Positions 5,184-14,132 of a stretch of DNA of 52,010 bases are shown here, in pieces (within the stretch, counting starts at the first letter, position 1; each line of letters starts with the position of its first letter). The notes below the pieces were generated by a model. It made no database searches and was not told the origin of the DNA. It saw only the letters and a program-made list of their open reading frames with translations. Source of the DNA: a virus; the IMG/VR virus record IMGVR_UViG_3300008629_000007, positions 1 through 52,010 of that record; one strand, written 5' to 3'. The translations under genes and the position numbers were made by a program.

Positions 5184-7322
5184 ATGGCAAACAATATATT
5201 CAGTGGCATAGGCTCTCGTTCACCTATCGATGGCGAGTCGCGGATGGCATCCAGCGTCATGGAAAGCATCAGCAAATTGCCGAGCTTTGCTGAAGATACC
5301 GAGATACAGAGTTTCCAAAGAGGCGGTTTAGCCTTGGGTAAGGATTTTTACAGCAATCCTTTGCCATCGGGCTTGTATCCGATGGGAGAGCAATTTGACA
5401 TCAGCTCCATGTATGCACCATCGTTGACACCCTTTATACCAGAAACCATAGATCAAGTATTTGGTTCTATTTATGATCCTTATGAGTCTGAGAGAGATCC
5501 AACCGAATGGTTAGATTTTGATCCTTGGAACAGGGATCCACAAATGGATCCGTTCAGACCGATCAGCCAGAGCTGGGAAGATGATTTTCGTTTCAATGTT
5601 GGCGACTGGGGCGACTGGACTGGCAGTGGCATAAGAGAAACAGCGCCACCCACAACGTATGGCGGAGTCCCACCGACTGGAACTCCACAGCCTGGAGACC
5701 CCGAATTTGTAGGTCCACCAGAGCCAGTAATACCCAGTGATCCAGTAAACGTAGGATCAGCAGGAGGAGAGCCAGTAATGGAAGAAACAGTTGTCACAGC
5801 GCAACAGCCTTCTTGGTGGCAAAATTGGTTTCCATGGATGGCTGGGCTTGGAGCTATGGCTGGGCTTGGTGGTATTGGTGGAGGCGCGAGTGCTACTGCT
5901 GGAGCTGGGACTGAAACAACAACCATAGATCCAACTACAGGTGAAGAAGTTGTTACAGGAGAGCCAGTAACAGGAACAGAAGCAACAGGCATATCTGGCA
6001 TAGGAGCGCCTGGTTTGGGAACATTATTGATTCCTGGTGAAGAAGTATATACCGAAGAAAATGGCGGAGATCCCTATATTCCACAGGCGCAACCCTATGT
6101 TCCACCCATGGGATCGTTGATTCCATCACAGGTTACTTCTGACAATCCTTTTGTGTACTCACCATTGAATGTCGGTGATTATTCTTCAATTAGTGGCTAT
6201 CTGGATCCAAGGACAATGTACGGAGATCCATTGGGATATACGCCTTATCTGGGTAGCGGAATCGGTGGGCTTTTGCCACAATCCGAATACATCCCTGGCG
6301 TTTCTGATATGTGGAATGATAATTGGGCTTATCCAATGTCCATGGAATCTATGGATCCAAGCTGGCGACCATCCATGCCTTGGGAGCTGTCAAACATGCC
6401 TGCTGATTTATATACGCAGCCACCACCTCCACCACCCGATGAAACACCACCGCCTGATGACACAACACCAGTTACGCCTGTAATACCGCCAGATATTCCA
6501 ATAGATATTCCGCCAATTATACCTAGCGTTAGTCCAAACATTCCATTTGATCCAGAAACCTATGACTGGTCTGGAATTATGAACCAATATCGACCACAAA
6601 CACCAACAATGCCAGATTTAAGCCAATATGCGTTGAAAACAGACTTGCCAACAATGCCAGAGATGCCAGAGCTCCCATCAGCAACACAATTTAATCCAGA
6701 AACCTACGATTGGTCGGGAATTATGAGTCAATATCAGCCAACAATGCCAGAAATGCCCGATTTGAGCCCTTATGCCTTAAAAGCAGATATGCCAACGACA
6801 CCAACAATACCAGGGCAATTTGACCCTACAGGCTATGATTGGAGTAATATATTTAACCAATATCAACAAGAAATGCCTGAAATTCCGAATATTCCAAGTG
6901 TTTTTGACCCAACTGGCTATGATTGGGGCGGTATATTTGATCAATATCAGCAAGAAATGCCTGAAATTCCAGAAATTCCTTCCTTTACCGCATTTGACCC
7001 AGCAAATTATGATTGGGGCGGTATATTCAACCAGTATCAGCAAGAAATGCCAGAAATTCCTTCATACAATGCATTTAATCCAACTGGATACGATTGGCAG
7101 AATGTTTTTAACCAATATCAGCAAGACATGCCCAGTTTTGAAATGCCAGACTTAAGTGGTTATCTTACCCAAGGCGATTTAACCGCAGGTTTAGGCTCTT
7201 TGCCTAATTACAACGCGGAAATAAGAGCTTTGTCGGATAGAATGAATGCTTTAAACGCAAGATTTGACAACTATCAACCCACTCAAAATTATAACCAACC
7301 AGGTCTTGGGTTATTTACATAA
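5184..7322 (+). CDS. Proline-rich repeat protein, probable virion-associated
   Basis: I choose the ATG at 5184 (712 aa). The frame is open back to a TTG at 5148, but that extension would lie inside the promoter region. The protein has three parts. The first is a Pro/Asp/Gly-rich segment beginning MANNIFSGIGSRSPIDGESR. The second is a short hydrophobic Gly/Ala stretch after a Trp-rich WWQNWFPWMAG motif, near residues 207-240. The third holds six copies of a repeat built on FDPxxYDWxxIxxQYQ with Met-Pro-Glu-Ile-Pro linkers. The C-terminus is a short helix (ALSDRMNALNARFDNYQ). It lies directly upstream of the terminase. No known family; a virion or decoration role is inference. There is no SD before the start. 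Confidence 0.7.
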   Translation: MANNIFSGIGSRSPIDGESRMASSVMESISKLPSFAEDTEIQSFQRGGLALGKDFYSNPLPSGLYPMGEQFDISSMYAPSLTPFIPETIDQVFGSIYDPYESERDPTEWLDFDPWNRDPQMDPFRPISQSWEDDFRFNVGDWGDWTGSGIRETAPPTTYGGVPPTGTPQPGDPEFVGPPEPVIPSDPVNVGSAGGEPVMEETVVTAQQPSWWQNWFPWMAGLGAMAGLGGIGGGASATAGAGTETTTIDPTTGEEVVTGEPVTGTEATGISGIGAPGLGTLLIPGEEVYTEENGGDPYIPQAQPYVPPMGSLIPSQVTSDNPFVYSPLNVGDYSSISGYLDPRTMYGDPLGYTPYLGSGIGGLLPQSEYIPGVSDMWNDNWAYPMSMESMDPSWRPSMPWELSNMPADLYTQPPPPPPDETPPPDDTTPVTPVIPPDIPIDIPPIIPSVSPNIPFDPETYDWSGIMNQYRPQTPTMPDLSQYALKTDLPTMPEMPELPSATQFNPETYDWSGIMSQYQPTMPEMPDLSPYALKADMPTTPTIPGQFDPTGYDWSNIFNQYQQEMPEIPNIPSVFDPTGYDWGGIFDQYQQEMPEIPEIPSFTAFDPANYDWGGIFNQYQQEMPEIPSYNAFNPTGYDWQNVFNQYQQDMPSFEMPDLSGYLTQGDLTAGLGSLPNYNAEIRALSDRMNALNARFDNYQPTQNYNQPGLGLFT
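6546..7169 (+). repeat. Six-copy coding repeat (FDPxxYDW / QYQQEMPEIP)
   Basis: Six copies of a 28-48-residue unit follow one another. Each starts FDP or FNP, then xxYDW, xxIF/IM, NQYQ and a variable Pro-Glu-Met-Ile linker. The last four are most alike at the DNA level, and the first two carry an extra YALKxD insert. Such arrays can change copy number by recombination. Confidence 0.85.
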
Positions 7323-7333
7323 TTTAAAACATA

Positions 7334-8812
7334 ATGCCATCACAAAAGCCTGTTTGGGATATTTTGTCCGAAGACCAACTCAAAGAAACTTTGGCTCTTC
7401 AGGAAAGATTGTTGCAAATCGACAGAAGAGAACAAGCGCAAGGCGATTTCTTAGATTTTGTCAGGCTAATTTGGGAAGACTTTATTGAAGGTAGGCATCA
7501 TAAGATTTTTGCCGAAAAACTACAGGCGGTAGCAGATGGCAAAATAAAAAGATTGATTGTAAACATGCCACCAAGACACACAAAGAGCGAGTTTGCTTCT
7601 TATTTGTTTCCAGCTTGGCTGATTGGCAAAAAACCAGACCTAAAAATTATCCAAACAACACATACCGCAGAGCTCGCTGTACGTTTTGGTCGTAAAATGC
7701 GTAACTTGATGGATTCTATGGAATACAAAGACCTGTTTCCAAAAGTTACTTTGCGAGCTGACAATAAATCAGCAGGAAGATGGGAAACGGAAGAAGGTGG
7801 TGAGTATTTTGCTGTTGGCACAGGCGGAGCTGTAACTGGTCGTGGTGCTGATTTGCTGATAATCGATGATGTCCACTCAGAGCAGGATGCTTTGTCCCCT
7901 AGCGCATTAGAGCAAGCGTATGACTGGTATTTATCTGGTCCAAGACAAAGATTACAGCCTGGTGGAGCCATTGTTATCGTAATGACTAGATGGAGCACCA
8001 AGGATTTAACAGGAAGGTTGCTCAGTAAACAAACAGGAGAATATTCCGACAAGTGGGAAGTGGTTGAATTTCCAGCCATCTTTCCAGAAACAGGAAATCC
8101 GCTTTGGGGCGAGTTTTGGAAGAAAGAAGAATTATTGGCAGTCAAAGAATCTCTTTCTGTATCCCACTGGAATGCGCAATGGATGCAACAACCAACTTCC
8201 GAAGAAGGAGCGATCATCAAAAGAGAATGGTGGCGGTCTTGGGAAGGAGAGACAATACCTCCAGTTGAATATATTATTCAAAGTTATGATACTGCCTTTT
8301 TAAAAAAAGAAAGTGCAGATTATTCAGCAATAACGACTTGGGGCATTTTTTATCCGAATGAAGACGAAGGCGCTTCCTTGATATTGATGGATGCAAAGAG
8401 AGGTCGTTGGGAATTTCCAGAATTAAAAAAAATTGCTGCAAAGGAATATCGCTATTGGGATCCAGAAATGGTGATTATTGAATCCAAGGCTTCTGGGCTT
8501 CCGCTTACCCATGAGTTGAGACAAATAGGTATCCCAGTGGTAAACTTTTCTCCATCAAGAGGCAATGATAAACATGCTAGAGTCAATGCTGTGGCTCCAA
8601 TGTTTGAGTCTGGACAGGTTTGGGCTCCAATTAATTTTAAATTTTCAGAAGAAGTAATTGAAGAATGTGCGGCTTTTCCGTTTGGTGATCACGACGATTT
8701 TGTGGACAGCACAACGCAAGCCTTGTTAAGATTTAGGCAGGGAGGATATTTACCATTGCCCAGCGATTACAAGGAAGATGAACTTCCACCACAGGCAAGA
8801 ACTTATTATTAA
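7334..8812 (+). CDS. terL: Terminase large subunit
   Basis: This is the 492-aa DNA-packaging motor. The ATPase domain has a Walker A-like MPPRHTKS (residues 78-85), Walker B LLIIDD (174-179) and a coupling-type MTRWS (218-222). The nuclease domain has Asp319 in QSYDTAF, an acidic/ESKASG strand near 383 and GDHDDFVDS near 451-459, the RNase H-like metal ligands. Length and order match the Terminase_6 family. It cuts concatemers and drives DNA into the procapsid through the portal encoded immediately downstream (2-base gap). No small-subunit gene is recognised next to it; it may lie outside the window or be too divergent to recognise. Confidence 0.97.
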   Translation: MPSQKPVWDILSEDQLKETLALQERLLQIDRREQAQGDFLDFVRLIWEDFIEGRHHKIFAEKLQAVADGKIKRLIVNMPPRHTKSEFASYLFPAWLIGKKPDLKIIQTTHTAELAVRFGRKMRNLMDSMEYKDLFPKVTLRADNKSAGRWETEEGGEYFAVGTGGAVTGRGADLLIIDDVHSEQDALSPSALEQAYDWYLSGPRQRLQPGGAIVIVMTRWSTKDLTGRLLSKQTGEYSDKWEVVEFPAIFPETGNPLWGEFWKKEELLAVKESLSVSHWNAQWMQQPTSEEGAIIKREWWRSWEGETIPPVEYIIQSYDTAFLKKESADYSAITTWGIFYPNEDEGASLILMDAKRGRWEFPELKKIAAKEYRYWDPEMVIIESKASGLPLTHELRQIGIPVVNFSPSRGNDKHARVNAVAPMFESGQVWAPINFKFSEEVIEECAAFPFGDHDDFVDSTTQALLRFRQGGYLPLPSDYKEDELPPQARTYY

Positions 8813-8814
8813 AA

Positions 8815-11256
8815 ATGGCTGACAATATCGACAAAAGAATAAATGGAGCTTCCGAAAATCTGGAAGACCTCCAAATAGCTCCTGAAATGGTAGAAATGCC
8901 AGATGCAGATCTTCTGGAAAATGCATTAATACAAATGCAAGAAGATGGTAGCGCCATTTTTGGTGCTGAGATGGATGGTGGCGAAGAAGTCCCATTTGAT
9001 GCAAATTTAGCTGAATATATAGACGATTCTGAGTTAATAGGCGTTGCGTCTGGTCTTATTTCTGGCATAGAAGAAGACAAATCTTCTAGGAAAGACTGGG
9101 AAGAAACATACAGCAAAGGCATAAAACTGCTTGGTTTTAAAAATGAAGAAAGATCACAGCCATTTGAAGGATCTTCAGGCGTTCATCACCCGCTTTTGGC
9201 TGAATCCATAACACAATTTCAAGCCCAAGCATACAAAGAGCTGTTGCCAGCATCGGGACCAGTTAAAACACAGGTTTTAGGTGTTGCAACTGGAGAAAAC
9301 ACTGCGCAAGCAGAGCGTGTCAAGGAGTTTATGAACTACCAAATCATGCATGTGATGGAAGAGTACGATCCAGAGCTCGACCAGCTTCTTTTTTATTTAC
9401 CGCTTTCTGGTAGCGCGTTTAAAAAGGTTTATTATGACCAAACCATGGAAAGAGCTGTTTCAAATTTTGTGGCAGCCGAAGATTTGCTTGTTCCATACAC
9501 AGCAACCGATCTTTTAACCTGCTCCAGAATCACTCACATTGTCAGGATGTTCGACAACGAGCTCAAAAAACTTCAAGCATCTGGCTTTTATAGAGATATA
9601 GAAATTAATCCAGAAGTAAACACTTCTTCTGGTTTGGAAGTTCAGTCTGCAATTGATGAAGCTCAAGGAGTTGAGCCAACTGGTGTTTCTGACCAAGAAT
9701 ACAGTTTGTATGAAGTTCATACCGACCTTGATCTCCCTGGCTTTGAAGATGTTGACCAAAATGGAGAGATGACTGGCATAAAACTGCCATATATCGTTAC
9801 CATCGATGAAGACAGCACAAAAGTTTTATCAATTAGGCGAAATTGGGCTCAAACCGATTCTCGTCGCATGAAAATACAATATTTTGTGCATTACAAATTT
9901 TTACCTGGTCTTGGTTTTTATGGTTTTGGCTTAACCCACATGATTGGTGGCTTAACTCAGTCATCAACATCTATCTTAAGGCAGTTGATTGATGCTGGAA
10001 CACTTGCAAACCTGCCAGCAGGCTTTAAAGCCAGAGGCATAAGGGTCAGAAATGAAGACGATCCATTACAACCTGGTGAATTTAGGGATGTTGATGCTCC
10101 AGGCGGAAGTTTGCGTGATGCACTCATGCCATTGCCATTTAAAGAGCCATCAGCAACATTATTGAACCTTTTGGGCATTTTGGTCGATTCTGGAAGGCGT
10201 TTTGCGTCAATTGCCGACATGAAAGTGGCTGATTCCAACCAAGCAATGCCTGTTGGAACCACTGTTGCCATGCTGGAAAGGGGAACCAAGGTCATGTCAG
10301 CCATCCATAAAAGGCTTCATTACGCACAAAAGGTTGAATTTAATATTTTAGCTCGCGTTTTCGCCCAATACTTGCCACCAGAGTATCCATACCAGACAAT
10401 TGGTGGTCAACAGCAGATAAAAGCTATGGATTTTGATGATCGTGTTGACATTATTCCTGTTTCCGACCCAAATATTTTCTCAATGAGCCAAAGGATTATG
10501 ATGGCGCAAACTCAACTACAGCTTGTTCAGTCAAATCCAGAAGTTCATGGTCCACAAGGAATGTATCAGGCTTATAAACGTATGTATGAAGCATTGGGAG
10601 TGCAAGATATTGACTCTATTTTGTCTCCTCCACCAGAACCACAGCCTAGCGATCCAGCTACAGACGCTCAAAACATTCTTAAAGGTCAGTCTGTTCAGGC
10701 TTTCCCTGGTCAGGATCACGATGCTTATGTTCAAACATACATGTCTGTTTTACAAACAATGCCAGCGCAGTCCAATATGGCAATTTACTCAACTTTAGTG
10801 TCACAAATGTATCAACATGTGTCTTTAAAGGTAAAAACTGCTATAGAACAGCAAATGCAACCCCAAATACAGCAGATTTTAATGCAAAGTGGTGGTAATA
10901 TGACCCCAGAAATACAAATGAGCATCAAAAACATGATTGACAATGCAGCCAGCCCCATCATTGCACAGGAAATAACGAAAATTAATCAAAATATAGCTCC
11001 TCCGCAACAGGAAGATCCATTGGTAACGCTTAGAAGACAGGAATTAGCCATCAAAGGAGCTGATCTTGAGCGTAAGGCTCGCGAATTTGACTCAAAACAG
11101 GGCATGGAAATTGAAAAAATAAGAAGTGGTGAACAAATATCAAGAGAGAAAATGGGCTCCCAAGAACAAATAGCAGATGACAAGATAGATGTTGCGCTGG
11201 AAAAACTTGACCAACAAGCCGACTTTAAAGAAGCAGATCTTAGGCGCGACAAATAA
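8815..11256 (+). CDS. Portal protein (P22-like)
   Basis: This 813-aa protein follows terL directly. The pattern SSGVHHPLLAESITQFQAQA, followed by the YKELLPASGPVKT motif, is typical of P22-like and related podovirus portals. These form the dodecameric DNA channel and the docking site for terminase and adaptor. The central region has mixed strands with a Trp-Arg-Arg segment. The C-terminal ~170 residues are long Gln/Glu/Lys-rich helices (crown/barrel-like), ending in a charged coil. The length exceeds the P22 portal by about 90 residues. The stop shares a base with the next ATG. Confidence 0.9.
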   Translation: MADNIDKRINGASENLEDLQIAPEMVEMPDADLLENALIQMQEDGSAIFGAEMDGGEEVPFDANLAEYIDDSELIGVASGLISGIEEDKSSRKDWEETYSKGIKLLGFKNEERSQPFEGSSGVHHPLLAESITQFQAQAYKELLPASGPVKTQVLGVATGENTAQAERVKEFMNYQIMHVMEEYDPELDQLLFYLPLSGSAFKKVYYDQTMERAVSNFVAAEDLLVPYTATDLLTCSRITHIVRMFDNELKKLQASGFYRDIEINPEVNTSSGLEVQSAIDEAQGVEPTGVSDQEYSLYEVHTDLDLPGFEDVDQNGEMTGIKLPYIVTIDEDSTKVLSIRRNWAQTDSRRMKIQYFVHYKFLPGLGFYGFGLTHMIGGLTQSSTSILRQLIDAGTLANLPAGFKARGIRVRNEDDPLQPGEFRDVDAPGGSLRDALMPLPFKEPSATLLNLLGILVDSGRRFASIADMKVADSNQAMPVGTTVAMLERGTKVMSAIHKRLHYAQKVEFNILARVFAQYLPPEYPYQTIGGQQQIKAMDFDDRVDIIPVSDPNIFSMSQRIMMAQTQLQLVQSNPEVHGPQGMYQAYKRMYEALGVQDIDSILSPPPEPQPSDPATDAQNILKGQSVQAFPGQDHDAYVQTYMSVLQTMPAQSNMAIYSTLVSQMYQHVSLKVKTAIEQQMQPQIQQILMQSGGNMTPEIQMSIKNMIDNAASPIIAQEITKINQNIAPPQQEDPLVTLRRQELAIKGADLERKAREFDSKQGMEIEKIRSGEQISREKMGSQEQIADDKIDVALEKLDQQADFKEADLRRDK

Positions 11257-11456
11257 TGGATCTGATTTCCCTTGCACAATTCATTCTTAAAACAATTAGA
11301 GACAGAAGAGATCAGATTGGTGAGCTTCTTACATCTGGAAATGTTAAAAATATGGAAGAATATCGATCTTTGGTTGGTGAAATAATGGGCATGTCTTTTG
11401 TTGAACAGGAGCTTAGAACTGTATTAAAAAATGCGGAGATGTTAGACGATGAGTAA
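11256..11456 (+). CDS. Small hypothetical protein between portal and co-chaperonin (66 aa)
   Basis: A 66-aa, fully helical, acidic protein: MDLISLAQFILKTIRDRRDQ, then NMEEYRSLVGEIMGMSFVEQ. Similar small proteins sit at this position in many marine podovirus-like genomes, without known function. The ATG overlaps the portal stop by one base, and the stop overlaps the next gene by 8 bases, so it is tightly coupled to head genes. It could be a minor head or assembly factor. Confidence 0.75.
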   Translation: MDLISLAQFILKTIRDRRDQIGELLTSGNVKNMEEYRSLVGEIMGMSFVEQELRTVLKNAEMLDDE

Positions 11457-11973
11457 TGGTTTGTTGGTTCCTACACATATAAAAAAGGAACAGGAAATAG
11501 CGAAGCAAAATGCTTTAAAACAAAAAGAACTTAAGGATGAGCCAAAGGAAGAGCCAAAAAAAACTGTTGAAGAGGCTTATGTTGAGCCAGAAGAAAAAAT
11601 TTTAGATCCAGATCTTTTGTCAAAGTCATTGCTGGAAAGAATGCCATCTCCTACTGGGTGGAGATTGTTGGTTTTACCCTATAAAGGCAAAGCGGTTACT
11701 GATGGCGGAATTATGTTGACAGAATCAACGCTGGAGAAAAGAGCTTTAACAACAGTTGTGGCTTATGTTTTAAAAATGGGTCCTTTATGTTATAAAGATA
11801 CTAAGAAGTTTGGTGCTGACACAAAATGGTGTCAGGAAAGAGACTGGGTTTTGATTGGTCGTTACTCAGGAGCTAGATTTAGACTTGAAGATGATGCGGA
11901 AGTTCGTATTATTAATGATGATGAGGTTTTAGCTACCATACTAAATCCTGATGATATAACACATGTCGCGTAA
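11449..11973 (+). CDS. GroES-like co-chaperonin
   Basis: Residues ~66-174 fit the Cpn10/GroES fold: PTGWRLLVLPYKGKAVTDGG, then IMLTE (the mobile-loop region), VVAYVLKMGPLCYKD, a DWVLIGRYSGARF strand pair and a final INDDEVLATI. GroES caps the GroEL chamber. Phage versions such as T4 gp31 replace host GroES to fold the large capsid protein. Position between portal and scaffold/major capsid supports that role. An extra ~60-residue Lys/Glu-rich N-terminal tail, absent from host GroES, is unusual. The folding client is inferred. Confidence 0.88.
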   Translation: MSNGLLVPTHIKKEQEIAKQNALKQKELKDEPKEEPKKTVEEAYVEPEEKILDPDLLSKSLLERMPSPTGWRLLVLPYKGKAVTDGGIMLTESTLEKRALTTVVAYVLKMGPLCYKDTKKFGADTKWCQERDWVLIGRYSGARFRLEDDAEVRIINDDEVLATILNPDDITHVA

Positions 11974-12003
11974 ATATGCACATGCAACCATGGAGGAATA
12001 ACC

Positions 12004-12975
12004 ATGCCAGAAGCAGTTGAAAAACAAAAAACCGAAGCCGAAGAATTAATGATCCCTGTTGGTGAAGATGAAAAAGAAACCATTGTTTCTTTAGAAGAAT
12101 CAAACATCAGAACAGTTGAAGATCAAAAAACACCCGAAACAAAAGAAGCTATCGAAGCCTCACAGCCAGAAGAAGAGCTTGAAAGCTATTCTAAAAATGT
12201 CAAGAAAAGGATCGACAAACTTACTCGCAAGCTAAGAGAGACAGAACGAAGAGAAGCTACAGCTCTTGAATACGCAAATAATGTAAGATCTGAGATTGAT
12301 GCAATGAAATCTAGGGCAAACACCTTGGATCAAAATTATATTTCTGAGTATGAAAATAGGGTTACTGTTCAAGGACAGGCTGCCGAAAAAGAGCTGAAAA
12401 ATGCGCTTGATGCTGGAGACTCAGCAAAAATTATTGCAGCGAACAAGGTTTTAGCCCAAGTTGCTGTTGAAGAAGAGCGTATCCGCATGACCAAACAACA
12501 ACAAGAAGTACAGAAACAGCAACAAGAAGCCTATGCAAAAATGGCTCAACAACAACAAGCAGGTCAAGCAAACAACATGCAAGCACCAAATATGCAAGCA
12601 CCAAATCAGCCAGTGGATCCAAAGGCTGAAGAATGGGCTCGTAAAAATGACTGGTTTGGTGCTGATGAAGTTATGACTTATGCATCTTTTGGCATCCATG
12701 CGAATCTTATAGAGAAAGAAGGATTTGACGCAAACTCGGATGAATACTATGATGAAATAGATAAAAGAATGCGAAAAGCATTCCCACACAGATTTAATGA
12801 AGAAGAAAAATCTACAGAACAACGGAAAATCGCTCAAACTGTTGCCTCTGCTAATAAATCAACTGGGCGCAAGAAGAAGGGCGTAAGACTTACTCCATCT
12901 CAGGTGGCTATTGCTAAAAAACTCAATGTGCCACTGGAAGAGTACGCTAAGTACGTCAGTTTAGGTGTAAATTAA
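12004..12975 (+). CDS. Scaffolding protein
   Basis: This 323-aa, highly charged, mostly helical protein lies two genes before the capsid accessory and major capsid genes. Residues ~60-200 are a long coiled coil (KKRIDKLTRKLRETERREAT onward) with a Gln-rich stretch (MTKQQQEVQKQQQEAYAKMA) and NMQAPNMQAPN repeats. The C-terminus is basic (NKSTGRKKKGVRL) and could bind the coat protein, as in P22 gp8. Composition and position are what identify it, not sequence homology. GGAGG lies eight bases before the ATG. Confidence 0.85.
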   Translation: MPEAVEKQKTEAEELMIPVGEDEKETIVSLEESNIRTVEDQKTPETKEAIEASQPEEELESYSKNVKKRIDKLTRKLRETERREATALEYANNVRSEIDAMKSRANTLDQNYISEYENRVTVQGQAAEKELKNALDAGDSAKIIAANKVLAQVAVEEERIRMTKQQQEVQKQQQEAYAKMAQQQQAGQANNMQAPNMQAPNQPVDPKAEEWARKNDWFGADEVMTYASFGIHANLIEKEGFDANSDEYYDEIDKRMRKAFPHRFNEEEKSTEQRKIAQTVASANKSTGRKKKGVRLTPSQVAIAKKLNVPLEEYAKYVSLGVN

Positions 12976-12984
12976 GGAGTTGCT

Positions 12985-13479
12985 ATGTCTGATATAAATG
13001 AAGGACAAACTATTGATCGCTCAACTCGCGAATCGAGTTCTCGTTCTAGTGTAGAACGACGACAACCCTGGAGACCACCCAATATTTTGGATGCTCCTCC
13101 ACCCCCTGATGGTTATAAGCATCGTTGGATCAGAGAGTCCATTCTCAATGAGCCAGATGTAAAAAACATGACCAATCGAATCCGCGAAGGGTTCGAGCTT
13201 GTCAGGGCAGAGGAATATCCAGATTGGAATGGCACTCCAGTCATTGAAGAAGGAAAACATGCTGGCATTATTGGTCAGGGTGGATTATTGTTGGCTCGAA
13301 TCCCCATCGAAACAGTAAGGGAAAGAGAATCATACTATAATCAAAGAACCCAAGAGCAAATGGACGCTGTTGACAATGATCTTTTTAAGGAAGAACATCC
13401 TTCAATGCCGATTCACAAACCTGAAAGACGAACTAAAGTCACATTTGGCGGACAAAAACCAGCTAATTTGGAAGAATAA
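12985..13479 (+). CDS. Conserved head-associated protein (164 aa)
   Basis: The protein opens with a Ser/Arg-rich disordered tail and then WRPPNILDAPPPPDGYKHRW, a motif I associate with small structural proteins in marine T7/P22-like phages. GFELVRAEEYPDWNG and GGLLLARIPIETVRERESYY follow. It sits between scaffold and capsid genes with a GGAG RBS. It is probably a head component or assembly factor; the exact role is unknown. Confidence 0.7.
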   Translation: MSDINEGQTIDRSTRESSSRSSVERRQPWRPPNILDAPPPPDGYKHRWIRESILNEPDVKNMTNRIREGFELVRAEEYPDWNGTPVIEEGKHAGIIGQGGLLLARIPIETVRERESYYNQRTQEQMDAVDNDLFKEEHPSMPIHKPERRTKVTFGGQKPANLEE

Positions 13480-13527
13480 GTTGTTTTTGTCTCTGTTTTA
13501 ACCTGTTGGTAATAAAGGATAATTTTT

Positions 13528-14115
13528 ATGGCAAATAAAGATGCCCCTTTTGGAATGAGACCGATTAGGATGGTAAGTGGAGAGCCTTTTTCGGGAGGCT
13601 CAAACCGCTATAGAATTACAGCTAATTATGACACAAATATTTTTATGGGAGATCTTGTTGAAATTGCAACTGCTGGTACTATTACCAGAGTTGCAGCAAG
13701 CAACACTGATCCAGTATTAGGTGTGTTCCTTGGTTGTTTCTATACCGATCCTACGACCTCAAAGCCGACCTATAGTAACTACTACCCTGCTAGTACCAAT
13801 GCATCGGATATTATGGCTAATGTCGTTGATGATCCAAATGTTATGTTTGAAATGCAAGCTGACGCAGCGTTCCCAGTAGCTGATTTGTTTGGCAACTTTG
13901 ATATAGTTGACAACTCACCAGTTGGGGACACTAATTCTGGATGGTCAAGGATGGAGCTTGATGTAACCACTGGAGCTACGACTTCAAATTTGCCTATCAA
14001 GGCAATGGATATATCTCAAGATCCGCAAAATTCTGATGTTTCTTCCGCAAATACAAATGTTGTTGTTGTTTTTAACAACCAATTGTATAGTGGCGGAACT
14101 GCTGGTCTAGCATAG
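13528..14115 (+). CDS. Capsid decoration/stabilisation-type protein
   Basis: The start MANKDAPFGMRPIRMVSGEP is characteristic of a family of virion proteins found immediately upstream of major capsid genes in marine phages. The remainder is beta-rich with Gly/Thr/Asp loops (YDTNIFMGDLVEIATAGTIT). It probably coats or stabilises the capsid. It precedes the major capsid gene by 17 bases and follows a 48-base spacer with an AAAGGA RBS. Assignment rests on recognition of the N-terminal motif and on position. Confidence 0.75.
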   Translation: MANKDAPFGMRPIRMVSGEPFSGGSNRYRITANYDTNIFMGDLVEIATAGTITRVAASNTDPVLGVFLGCFYTDPTTSKPTYSNYYPASTNASDIMANVVDDPNVMFEMQADAAFPVADLFGNFDIVDNSPVGDTNSGWSRMELDVTTGATTSNLPIKAMDISQDPQNSDVSSANTNVVVVFNNQLYSGGTAGLA

Positions 14116-14132
14116 TAAATGAGGACTGAATA

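Noticed and set aside
5480-6001. A 173-aa leftward Pro/Ser/Val-rich frame
   Set aside because: It is antisense to the proline-rich repeat gene and reflects its composition.
7600-8220. A 206-aa leftward open frame inside terL
   Set aside because: It lies wholly opposite a clear terminase gene and shows no family motif.
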